A stretch of DNA of 64,000 nt, taken from Marinobacter arenosus (GTDB taxonomy: Bacteria > Pseudomonadota > Gammaproteobacteria > Pseudomonadales > Oleiphilaceae). The first letter of the stretch is position 1; every line of letters starts with the position of its first letter. Of the stretch, positions 51,154 to 58,680 are shown one piece after another. The stretch is taken from NCBI RefSeq assembly GCF_019264345.1, contig NZ_JAHVAO010000001.1:186001-250000 (forward strand). The letters are read 5' to 3'. The notes under the pieces were generated by a model. The model was not told where the DNA came from, did no database searches, and worked only from the letters and a program-made list of their open reading frames with translations. A program made the translations under genes and the position numbers.

Positions 51154-51181
51154 CTCATCGGGACCGGATGGTCCCGATGAG
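51154..51181 (-). other. Perfect 12-bp intercistronic hairpin between the binding protein and livH
   Basis: CTCATCGGGACC, 4-base loop, GGTCCCGATGAG, 21 bases after the binding-protein stop. There is only a weak T-run, so it probably acts as a partial terminator or RNA stabiliser that keeps the binding protein more abundant than the permease. Confidence 0.7.
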
Positions 51182-51202
51182 CATGTTGCTAGGTCAGTAG
51201 GC

Positions 51203-52483
51203 TCAGTTACACTCGGCACCTGGCATGCCGGCTTTGATCCACTCTACAGTCTCTGCGCCTTCCGGCGGGTTGACACAATCTGCCGGGTAGCGGGTAATGT
51301 CGGTAAAGGTAATTTCACCGTCCACGCGTTTGAGGCGACCGTAGACCATCTCTGTTGCAGCCTGATGGCCCTTGCCTCGACTCATTTCAACCCGGCCGCC
51401 CGGGCCGTCAAATTCGAGACCTTCAAAGGCAGTGATTACCTCCTCAGTAGACGCACCAACTCCGGCCTTATCTTGAGCCAGCTTTAGGCCAATCAGCGCA
51501 TGAGCCATGTGGTAGGCAGGGAAAGTCGGCGGTGTGCCGAAACGCTCAGTGAATTCGGTCTGGAACCAAGTGTTCAGTTCACTTTCCGGAGCAAATGGAC
51601 CGAAGGGACCACGGGCACCAATGATGGCGCCGTCTGGCAGGTGCTCGCCAAGGCTGTTGAGTGCAGTTTCGCCAGCAGTGAAGATTACCTGGTTGTCCGC
51701 GAGCAGACCACGAGCGGCCGCCTGGAGTACGAATGCGTCTGTGTCACCGCCCCAGAAAGATGTGTGAATGACATCTGCGGAGTTCACTTGCAGGGCAGAA
51801 ATCTCGGCGCCGTACTGGCCCGCGAACAATTTGGGGAACTGTTCCGTAGTGATTTCAATGTCCCCGCCGCGAAGAACCTTTAGAGTCTCGGTAAAATCGC
51901 GCCAGCTGTCGTGGCCCCAAGAGTAGTTTTGGTTTATGCCTGCGACAGATTCCAGGTTGGGAACGTTTTCGTGAACGTAGCGGGCCGCCGCGATGTTGTC
52001 CATGCTGGCGGTAGAGTGGGTGCGGAAAACATACTCGTAGTCAGCCTCCTCGAAGACCCGAGGTGTGCCGCAGTCGAACAATACGGTCAGCATCTTGAGC
52101 TCTTCAGCGACCGCCGGGATGGCGAGACAGTCGCCGGAAGAGATGTAGCCTACGACCGCATCGACGCCATCGCGCTCAACGAGGTTTCGAAATTCTGAGG
52201 TTTGTTTTGTCGCACCACCAGCTTCGTCAACGTAGACAGGTGTAATCATACGTCCGTCAATTCCCTTGCCCTCAATAGGGGCGGGTAGGGTGCCGTCGTT
52301 GATAGCATCGATTACCAGGTCGGCAGCGTTCTTTGCGGGAATTCCGAAAGGCCCGGAAGCGGCGCCTGAGAGAAAGGTTACAAGGCCCAGTTTGTATTCT
52401 TCATTGGCGTAAGCATTGAGACTCATGGCACCTGTAGTCATGGCACAGGCGACCGTCGCTGCGGTAAGCAGGGGACGTTTCAT
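51203..52483 (-). CDS. Periplasmic substrate-binding protein of the island ABC transporter
   Basis: 426 residues from the ATG at 52483 after GGAG; the reading frame upstream lacks a ribosome site. Signal peptide LLTAATVACAMTTGAMSLNAYA. The mature part is a LivK-type (periplasmic binding protein type 1) fold: YKLGLVTFLSGAASGPFGIPAKNAADLVIDAIN, AVVGYISSGDCLAIPAVAEE, YSWGHDSWRDFTETLKVL. Two cysteine-containing loops (SGDC, FDCG) near the ligand pocket. It probably binds the compound taken up by LivHMGF. Expression appears to be driven by the sigma54 promoter just upstream. Confidence 0.92.
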   Translation of the reverse strand: MKRPLLTAATVACAMTTGAMSLNAYANEEYKLGLVTFLSGAASGPFGIPAKNAADLVIDAINDGTLPAPIEGKGIDGRMITPVYVDEAGGATKQTSEFRNLVERDGVDAVVGYISSGDCLAIPAVAEELKMLTVLFDCGTPRVFEEADYEYVFRTHSTASMDNIAAARYVHENVPNLESVAGINQNYSWGHDSWRDFTETLKVLRGGDIEITTEQFPKLFAGQYGAEISALQVNSADVIHTSFWGGDTDAFVLQAAARGLLADNQVIFTAGETALNSLGEHLPDGAIIGARGPFGPFAPESELNTWFQTEFTERFGTPPTFPAYHMAHALIGLKLAQDKAGVGASTEEVITAFEGLEFDGPGGRVEMSRGKGHQAATEMVYGRLKRVDGEITFTDITRYPADCVNPPEGAETVEWIKAGMPGAECN

Positions 52484-52586
52484 ATCAGATCTCCAGACTG
52501 TTGTTCTTGTGTCGTTTGGTTGGACAGCCAGTGTTGTTTTTTTCCGGTGTCCTGCCCGACGTTTTTCAAGCCGGCCTGAGTCTGAT

Positions 52587-52602
52587 AGCACGCTCTATGC
52601 CA
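52587..52602 (-). promoter_or_regulatory. Sigma54 (-24/-12) promoter for the uptake operon
   Basis: Minus strand TGGCATAGAGCGTGCT: TGGCA at -24, then GC with the exact GG-N10-GC spacing of sigma54 promoters. Transcription would begin near 52576, about 93 bases before the binding-protein start. Fits with a sigma54-type regulator encoded next door. Confidence 0.8.
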
Positions 52603-52670
52603 GAAATCCTACATTCCTAAGTTGCTGTTTTTTTTGAAGATAGCATTTAGCGTAAAGTTTTTTGAAGGCG

Positions 52671-52723
52671 ATGAGCGCAATCCGCTCATGTTGGGTGAGC
52701 GTAGATGAGCGATTTTCGCTCAT
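52671..52723 (-). promoter_or_regulatory. Two upstream activator palindromes, ATGAGCG-N5-CGCTCAT
   Basis: Two perfect 19-bp palindromes, 52671-52689 and 52705-52723, have identical 7-base arms and different 5-base centres. Their centres are 34 bp apart. A further half site (GTGAGCG, 52695-52701) lies between them. They sit about 104 and 138 bases upstream of the predicted sigma54 start, the normal enhancer position. The distal one overlaps the stop codon of the sensor binding-protein gene. They are the likely binding sites of the response regulator at 54006-55394. Confidence 0.8.
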
Positions 52724-54009
52724 TCTGTTGCAGAATGAACTTGCTCGTAATCAGTCGGGTAATAGATTCGCCAATTACCGAGCATTACCTTAGCTGGAGG
52801 GTAGCGCGGATCCTTCACCGTCTCACCAATCGCCATTACTTGGCGGATTTGATGAGTTACTGGATCCATCGAGGATTGGAAACCTGGCGGATCCTCTGGC
52901 GTAGTCAGACTCAACTGTTCGAAAGCTCGCTCGATGCCTTCGAGATCCTTGTAATTCCCGCCTGCCTGGCGTGCTGCTTCGGCAATTGCGAGTATGCCGG
53001 TGAACGCGCCTTGCGCCCCGGATGAGGGGTAGTAGCCGGTTTGCCGTTGGAATTCTTGGACAAACCACCGATTGAAATCAGTTTCGGGCCAGTTGTTGTG
53101 ATGACGAGATGCTAGTAACAATCCCAGAGGCATGCGATCCCCGAGGTGAGCAAAAATCTCGTAGTCGCCTCCTTTCTCAAAGTTTGCGAAGCGTGAAACG
53201 TCAAACAACCGGGTGTCAGTAGCCTGGGTGACGAAAGCAACGAAATCTCCTCCCCAAAGGCTATTAACGACCAGGTCGGGTTCTTGGCGTATCAGCTCGT
53301 TGATATAGTGGCTGTAGTCTGGCTCACTCAACCTCGGCCAGAGCGCACCAGCAATTTCGTAATTCACGCCCAATCGATCCAGAGCCTCGCGAAAATCGGC
53401 CCACACCTGATAACCGTACTCGTAGTCGGGACCTAGGTACGAGATTCGAAGCGGTTTTTTCTTCAAGTGGTCATCAAAGTAGTCTCTGATGAAGAGCGCT
53501 CCTGCAGTCATCGATTGACGGGTGTCGTTCGTCACACGGAAATAGCGATCGTGGAAAAATTCATCGGTTAGCCTGGATGAAGCGTGGTCTGTACCGACAA
53601 AAAACGCATTCGCGGAAGCAGCAATTTCTGTAACTTGAATGGCAACCGAGGAGTTAACTACGCCACAGAGGAAAGAGGCTTGCTCTTCTTCGACAAATCG
53701 TTTTGCAATCGTAACGGCGGTTGAACGTTTGGATTTGGTGTCCCCAAGCAAAACCCTGAGCCGTGGCAGTGTCGCCAATCCTTGCTGTTCAATATATTGA
53801 AGCGCGAGCCGTATACCCACCACTGAATCTCGACCCAAGACACCTGCTCGTCCGGACATGGGGTAAAGGCATCCAACGATAATATCCGCTGTATCCTCGC
53901 TTGCCCCCAAAGACTCCAGCGCCTTGGAAGGCATTGCAAATGTGACGAGGACCACCAGACAGATTCCAACAAGGATACTGATAAATCGGTCGTGGGAAAT
54001 TGGGATCAC
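52720..54009 (-). CDS. Second periplasmic binding protein, coupled to the two-component system
   Basis: 429 residues from a GTG at 54009 that overlaps the regulator stop (GTGA) and has GGAG 11 bases upstream. Hydrophobic N-terminus ISILVGICLVVLVTFAMPSKA as signal peptide or anchor. Type 1 binding-protein fold: DIIVGCLYPMSGRAGVLGRDSVVGIRLALQYIEQQG, FLCGVVNSSVAIQVTEIA, ISYLGPDYEYGYQVWADFREAL. It is distinct from the transporter's binding protein. Being translationally coupled to the kinase-regulator pair rather than the permease, it is probably a periplasmic sensor subunit for the kinase. Confidence 0.85.
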   Translation of the reverse strand: MIPISHDRFISILVGICLVVLVTFAMPSKALESLGASEDTADIIVGCLYPMSGRAGVLGRDSVVGIRLALQYIEQQGLATLPRLRVLLGDTKSKRSTAVTIAKRFVEEEQASFLCGVVNSSVAIQVTEIAASANAFFVGTDHASSRLTDEFFHDRYFRVTNDTRQSMTAGALFIRDYFDDHLKKKPLRISYLGPDYEYGYQVWADFREALDRLGVNYEIAGALWPRLSEPDYSHYINELIRQEPDLVVNSLWGGDFVAFVTQATDTRLFDVSRFANFEKGGDYEIFAHLGDRMPLGLLLASRHHNNWPETDFNRWFVQEFQRQTGYYPSSGAQGAFTGILAIAEAARQAGGNYKDLEGIERAFEQLSLTTPEDPPGFQSSMDPVTHQIRQVMAIGETVKDPRYPPAKVMLGNWRIYYPTDYEQVHSATE

Positions 54010-55394
54010 AGTTCGTCTCCGGTGAGCCCCAGTTTCTGCATTCTTCTTTTCAATGCATGTCTGGAAATTCCGAGGGAATTTGCGGCATCGCCCTTTCGGC
54101 CGTTGGATTGAGCCAATGCGTCCAAAATGCACTGGGCTTCCCGTTTTGCGATTTCACTGGTCAAGGATCCATGGCTTTTGTTGCTCTCAGAACCCTTTTC
54201 GGTCACTGAGGTGTTTGTCTGAGCAGCTGAAGCAATGATTTCGGGTGGCAGTCGATCAACGTTAATGCTTTCACCGGCATGTAATATGGTCAGTCTCTCG
54301 ATTGTGTTTCGGAGTTCCCTGATATTTCCCGGCCAATCGTAATTACAGAGTTTGGTAAGTGTTTCGGGTGTAAGTTTGATCGGCTTGCAACCCTCTTGCG
54401 CCGCAAGCTCTGTAGCGAAGTTCGATGTCAGCACTGGGATATCGTCCTTGCGCTCAGCCAGAGACGGGATCGTCAGTGGCATAACATTCAGACGGTAGAA
54501 CAGGTCCTCACGAAATGTTCCCGCCTGAGCCTCAGTCTGTAGATCTCTGTTACTGGCCGCTATGACACGCAGATCGGCATCAATCTCTTTCTGGCCGCCC
54601 ACCGCGCGAAAACGGTGTGTTTCCAGGAAGGTTAATAGCTTTGCCTGGAGGGGTAACGGCAGCTCACCAATCTCATCCAGGAAAAGAGTACCCCCGTTGG
54701 CTAACTCTACCAAGCCAGTTCGGCGCTTATCGGCACCGGTGTATGCCCCTTTTTCCGCGCCAAACAGCTCAGCTTCCAACAGGTTTTCAGGCAGCGACGC
54801 GCAATTTACGGATACGAATGGCGCGGCTTTGTCTTTCGTTGCGTGCAAAGCTTTAGCAATGAGAGTTTTCCCGCTGCCAGATGGTCCCTGGAGTAGTATG
54901 GTTCGCGCTGAGCTCTTTCCGATGCGATCGACTTGATCGAGCAGCTTGCGCATGGCCGAGGAGTTGCCAACAAGACCGTGAACGTCAGCTTCCCGCTCTC
55001 TCCGATATGCCACTTCCTCTTTGAGTTGGCGATGCTTGTGATTGCGCTGAATGAGAAGAATCAGTTCGTCGAGGTCAAACGGTTTAGTGATGTAATCCTG
55101 TGCCCCTTTCTTGACTGCTTCAACAGCAGCACGAGTATCGCCATGGGCCGAAATCATGATCGTGATGGGCGGAGCCGGGAGTGCCTGAACCTGGTCAAGA
55201 ACTTCAAAACCTGATTGGTCAGGCAATTTAAGATCGAGCAAGACCACGTCTGGTGTCCGTTTTTCAATTTCGGCGAGTCCACTTTTCCCGTCATAGGCGG
55301 CAAAAACCGTCATTTCTTCTTCCTCGAGCGAAAACATCAGACTACTAACAAGATTTTTCTCGTCATCGATGATCAGGACGGTAGGCGTTCGCAT
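54006..55394 (-). CDS. NtrC-family sigma54-dependent response regulator
   Basis: 462 residues. The receiver domain's phospho-acceptor aspartate is in DVVLLDLKLPDQSG, with ISAHGD and the lysine in ITKPFDL also present. The AAA+ domain has Walker A GPSGSGKT and the sigma54-contact loop GAYTGA, a GAFTGA variant with Y for F that is seen in active members. Walker B is GGTLFLDEIGELP. The C-terminal Fis-type helix-turn-helix is RKGDAANSLGISRHALKRRMQKLG. Starts on the last base of the kinase gene (TAATG). Expected to bind the twin palindromes at 52671-52723. Confidence 0.95.
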   Translation of the reverse strand: MRTPTVLIIDDEKNLVSSLMFSLEEEEMTVFAAYDGKSGLAEIEKRTPDVVLLDLKLPDQSGFEVLDQVQALPAPPITIMISAHGDTRAAVEAVKKGAQDYITKPFDLDELILLIQRNHKHRQLKEEVAYRREREADVHGLVGNSSAMRKLLDQVDRIGKSSARTILLQGPSGSGKTLIAKALHATKDKAAPFVSVNCASLPENLLEAELFGAEKGAYTGADKRRTGLVELANGGTLFLDEIGELPLPLQAKLLTFLETHRFRAVGGQKEIDADLRVIAASNRDLQTEAQAGTFREDLFYRLNVMPLTIPSLAERKDDIPVLTSNFATELAAQEGCKPIKLTPETLTKLCNYDWPGNIRELRNTIERLTILHAGESINVDRLPPEIIASAAQTNTSVTEKGSESNKSHGSLTSEIAKREAQCILDALAQSNGRKGDAANSLGISRHALKRRMQKLGLTGDEL

Positions 55395-57133
55395 TAAACG
55401 GTTCCCTGGTTTTCGTTGTTCAAATAGAGCGGTAGTTTCAGAGTTACTTTTAGGCCCTCGCCAGAAACGCTTTGGAAACGGAGGTTACCTTGATTAGCTT
55501 GCGCGAGCTGTCTGCAAATGGCCAGACCGAGGCCGGTGCCGTTGGTTTTCGTTGTGAAGAAAGGCTCAGTCAGGTGACTCAGGTGGTCCGCGCTTACACC
55601 GGGGCCGTTATCGGTGACAGAAACATAAACTGCCAAGCCCTGCTGCTTGGTTCGTATGGTAACCCGGCCCCCAATACCTTCCATTGCCTGAATCGCGTTC
55701 ATCACCAGATTCATAACTATCTGGCGGACCTGTGAAGAGTCGGCCCATGCGTATAGCGGTTCGTGCTCAACTTGCACCAACTCAATCCCATGGCGATGTG
55801 CCACTGCGTCGGCGAGAATTTTTACTGTTTCAACAACGTCGATAATATTAACCTTGCTTGCCTTGGCTTCTCTCGGGCGAGCGTAATCCAAGAGCAGTTG
55901 GACAACGTCGTTTACTCGGTCGATCTCATGGTCAACTGATTCCATTAATTTTTGGCGTTTGGGATCCGACTCCTTCCTCGATAGGGCCTGAATTGTAGTC
56001 TTTATGGTTGCGAGAGGATTTCTAATCTCGTGTGCAACGCCCGCAGAGAATTGTCCGAGTATGGCACGACGCTCAACGTCCACCATACTCTTCACTAGCC
56101 GCCTAAGACGAAGACGCATACGTTCGAGGGCGAAAGCCAGATAGCCTATTTCCGCTGTACCGTCAGTGTGAAGCGGAGTATCAAAATCTCCTCCAGCAAC
56201 CCTGTCAGCTCCCTCAATCAAAGGCGTAACCTGCTTTTCCAATCTTTTAGAGAGGTGACGGGACAACAGAATAACGGCCAAAGCTGCTCCAGAGGCCAGA
56301 AGGATCAACCCGAATCTCGCTGACTCCAAGGGACCTAGCAGAGGGTCGCCTAGCCATTGAAGGCGTATATGCCAGCCCTCGATGAAATCATTTGAGTTGA
56401 TGTCCTTGGCCGAATGGGAGGTCTTTCCGGGTATGTTTCCTACTGCCGTAATAGGTACGCTTTGGGGCGTTACGACAAGAGGACTTTGCAAGCCAGTGAG
56501 GCTTAGGTCCTTTACCTGATCGGTAAGGCTCGCCAGGCGGACAACCAGGCCGACCCAGGCATCCGGGGCCGGATTAAGTCCTGTGGGACTGAGTCTAAGA
56601 ATAAACCAACCGGGCCGACTATCGGTTGGTAGGGCGGGGCCGATTATTTCTCCGTTGGTAAATGGAGTGAGGGGCAGTTCGTCTAACTCCACTTGGTTCA
56701 GCAAAGTCTGGGTTAGGTACCATAGTGGCACCTCGAACTTGGAGGGTTTGACCACTACCCCATAAAGATGAGGACTATCGAGAGCCTGGCGAAGCTGTGC
56801 CATTACTTCCGCACTTGGCTCCTCATTGGGTCTGGCCGTGGTTAACCAGTCGAAAACCTCAGGTATGTCGGCAAGAGCCTCAAGCTCATAGATTCTTTCT
56901 TGGAGAAATGTTCTTAAGAGGTTCTCCGCACCAGCAAGTCGAGCGTTCGTCCGGCTTTCTGTCACTTTTTCCAGTGCTTTCACATACTGTGTGTCGTACA
57001 TGAACGCGAGGACGACAAGCGGCACCAGAGCGATCAATAGTGCGCTGAACAAATATCGCCTTGCTAGGCCATTTCGACGGAGAACCTTCAAACGAGGTGG
57101 GGTAGAGGCGTCGTGTTTTATTATGCTTTTCAT
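55394..57133 (-). CDS. Membrane sensor histidine kinase
   Basis: 579 residues from MKSIIKHD at 57133; the longer frame has no ribosome site. First membrane helix at 25-46 (YLFSALLIALVPLVVLAFMY), then a periplasmic domain of about 240 residues, second helix (FGLILLASGAALAVILL), HAMP, and HisKA with the phospho-histidine in GVAHEIRNPLATIKT. The ATPase domain has MNLVMNAIQAM, DNGPGVS and GTGLGLAI boxes. DctB/NtrB-like layout. Large periplasmic part and linkage to a binding protein suggest ligand sensing in the periplasm. Confidence 0.93.
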   Translation of the reverse strand: MKSIIKHDASTPPRLKVLRRNGLARRYLFSALLIALVPLVVLAFMYDTQYVKALEKVTESRTNARLAGAENLLRTFLQERIYELEALADIPEVFDWLTTARPNEEPSAEVMAQLRQALDSPHLYGVVVKPSKFEVPLWYLTQTLLNQVELDELPLTPFTNGEIIGPALPTDSRPGWFILRLSPTGLNPAPDAWVGLVVRLASLTDQVKDLSLTGLQSPLVVTPQSVPITAVGNIPGKTSHSAKDINSNDFIEGWHIRLQWLGDPLLGPLESARFGLILLASGAALAVILLSRHLSKRLEKQVTPLIEGADRVAGGDFDTPLHTDGTAEIGYLAFALERMRLRLRRLVKSMVDVERRAILGQFSAGVAHEIRNPLATIKTTIQALSRKESDPKRQKLMESVDHEIDRVNDVVQLLLDYARPREAKASKVNIIDVVETVKILADAVAHRHGIELVQVEHEPLYAWADSSQVRQIVMNLVMNAIQAMEGIGGRVTIRTKQQGLAVYVSVTDNGPGVSADHLSHLTEPFFTTKTNGTGLGLAICRQLAQANQGNLRFQSVSGEGLKVTLKLPLYLNNENQGTV

Positions 57134-57249
57134 GGAGCGATCATATCGGGAGTTCGGCGGTCTTGGAATATTCCACCGAGATGTCCTGCTGTCTTCTGCG
57201 AGTAAGGACAAGCAAGGGGAGTGATTAAATCTTGTGATATGGCCAACTT

Positions 57250-57369
57250 TCGCTGTAAACATCCCCGCTTCAGTTGCACCACTGAATTAGAGTTTTCTGC
57301 CCGTTGGTGTTTCGCCAGATAATCCCATGGCGTCAGGTCTTCCAATGAATTGTGGGGGTGGATGGTGTA
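57250..57369 (-). pseudogene. IS3-family transposase C-terminal fragment
   Basis: The minus strand here reads HPHNSLEDLTPWDYLAKHQ followed by RAENSNS, the standard C-terminal end of IS3-family OrfB (RPH-SLG-LTP-E pattern). No catalytic DDE residues are present upstream and no inverted repeats are visible, so only a fragment remains. The rest of 57134-57637 (about 500 bases) holds no other gene I can support. Confidence 0.6.
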
Positions 57370-57637
57370 AGTGCTGACCATCTTGAACTGGCTGGTAAGC
57401 AACTTGGCTGGGAGCTTATGTTTCAAAACAAGCTCATCTCATTGGTAAAACTACTGGAGATCGAAAGGTAGCGAATGCTATCTAACCAAGTCAGACTTTA
57501 TTGTCCGTTGGGGTTAATCGTGGTCTTCGACCAAATGCGGTTTTTTTGCGAAAGCAGAGACAACTAGAGTAGGAACTTCCAGCTCTAGATAGACCTAAAA
57601 TTGAATCAACTGGAGTAAAAGTTGGGGCGAAAAGGTG

Positions 57638-57654
57638 TCCCTCCCTCTCCGCCA
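57638..57654 (+). repeat. attR: copy of the last 17 bases of tRNA-Ser
   Basis: Identical to 42865-42881 and not preceded by any other part of a tRNA. It marks the far end of the island. Confidence 0.9.
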
Positions 57655-57660
57655 ATAAGA

Positions 57661-57689
57661 AACCCCAGCATTTGCTGGGGTTTTTTTTA
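57661..57689 (+). terminator. Orphan terminator, probably the original one of tRNA-Ser
   Basis: AACCCCAGCA, two-base loop, TGCTGGGGTT followed by eight T. It lies seven bases after attR with no plus-strand gene in front of it. Before the island arrived it would have followed the tRNA directly. Confidence 0.8.
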
Positions 57690-57708
57690 TGCCCCCGGAA
57701 AAATCCGG

Positions 57709-58308
57709 TCATTGCCGTCGCCAGACGAGCAACCGGTTGTTTGCCGGCATCTGGAAGTCTTCCTCCAGAGTCATCCGGTGGCTTTCGGCCAGCTTCTCAA
57801 GATCGTCCATGTCGCGGATGCCCATCACCGGGTTTCGTTGGTTAAGGTAGCGATCAAACTGAGCGTTACTTTCGCTGGTGTGGACACCCGAGTACTTGAA
57901 CGGCCCATACAGGCAGAACGCCTCCCCGGAGCCCAGTGCCCTACCGATGCCGGCAAACATGCATTCAACTTCGTGCCAGGCCATGATGTGAGCCGTGTTG
58001 GCCGAGAAAACGCCATTAATGGCGGGAATGCTCCAGTCTGGCTCGCATACATCGAGTGCCAGAGGCGGATGGAGGTTGGGAAGGCGTGATTCTTCAAGCC
58101 ATGGCAGGCAGAGATCGGAGTTCGCCGGGTGATCACTTGGCTGCCAGTGAATGTGGGGTAGGTGGCGGGCAAAGTGAACCGCGTGCTGGCCTGTCCCCGT
58201 GCCGATTTCAAGCACGGTCGCCGGCTGGATAAATATCCCGGCCAGTTTTTCCAGAATCGGCGCCTTGTTGTTTTCGCACGCCTGCGAGAATGGTTTTTCC
58301 GCGCTCAT
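57709..58308 (-). CDS. SAM-dependent methyltransferase, DUF938 family
   Basis: 199 residues from MSAEKPFSQACENNKAPIL at 58308. SAM-binding glycine motif VLEIGTGTGQHAVHFA, then HWQPSD and NTAHIMAWHEVECMFAGIGR, which match DUF938 proteins. Substrate unknown. Ten bases after the acylphosphatase gene on the same strand. Confidence 0.88.
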   Translation of the reverse strand: MSAEKPFSQACENNKAPILEKLAGIFIQPATVLEIGTGTGQHAVHFARHLPHIHWQPSDHPANSDLCLPWLEESRLPNLHPPLALDVCEPDWSIPAINGVFSANTAHIMAWHEVECMFAGIGRALGSGEAFCLYGPFKYSGVHTSESNAQFDRYLNQRNPVMGIRDMDDLEKLAESHRMTLEEDFQMPANNRLLVWRRQ

Positions 58309-58318
58309 GACGGGGGGC

Positions 58319-58597
58319 CTAATGTCGGATGCCGAAGTCCGGGTACTCCCCGGTGGCTGCGGCTTCCTCCACGTCAATGTCATCCACTCGGGCTGCGGGA
58401 GGGCCGTCGCAGCACCAGGCTTTCAGTCGCTCGAGCTGAACCTGGGTGCCTTCGGCGACGATCTCGACACGGCCATCCGACAAATTGCGTGCATACCCGG
58501 TCAAGCCGAGCTCGGTGGCTCTGGTTGTGGCGGAGGCGCGGTAATAAACGCCCTGGACCAGACCTGAAACCAGCAGCGTCCATCGTTTAGAGGTCAT
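58319..58597 (-). CDS. acyP: Acylphosphatase
   Basis: Hydrolyses acyl phosphates. 92 residues from the ATG at 58597. The catalytic loop GLVQGVYYRASATTRA has the active-site arginine, and GYARNLSDGRVEIVAEG has the asparagine. Position 5 of the loop is Y where F is usual (GVxFR to GVYYR), a mild variant. Operon with the DUF938 gene. Confidence 0.92.
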   Translation of the reverse strand: MTSKRWTLLVSGLVQGVYYRASATTRATELGLTGYARNLSDGRVEIVAEGTQVQLERLKAWCCDGPPAARVDDIDVEEAAATGEYPDFGIRH

Positions 58598-58680
58598 AGT
58601 TTGTCCTTGTTCGTTGGAGATGGCAGGCTTCAATGAATCTAACGTTTGATCGTGTGTTTGTTCAAGGAGCAATGCAGCGA

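Larger units (their letters stand above)
42865..57654. mobile_element. Genomic island inserted at tRNA-Ser(GGA)
   Basis: About 14.8 kb bounded by 17-bp direct repeats of the tRNA 3' end. It contains a decayed integrase next to the tRNA, an IS3-type transposase fragment near the far end, and AT-rich non-coding margins unlike the surrounding GC-rich core. Its cargo is a two-component system with a binding protein, an ABC transporter and four further genes, all on the minus strand. No intact integrase was found, so it is probably fixed in place. Confidence 0.85.

Noticed and set aside
57638..57654. Possible second tRNA gene
   Set aside because: Only the last 17 bases of tRNA-Ser are present; nothing upstream folds as a tRNA. 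It is an attachment-site copy.
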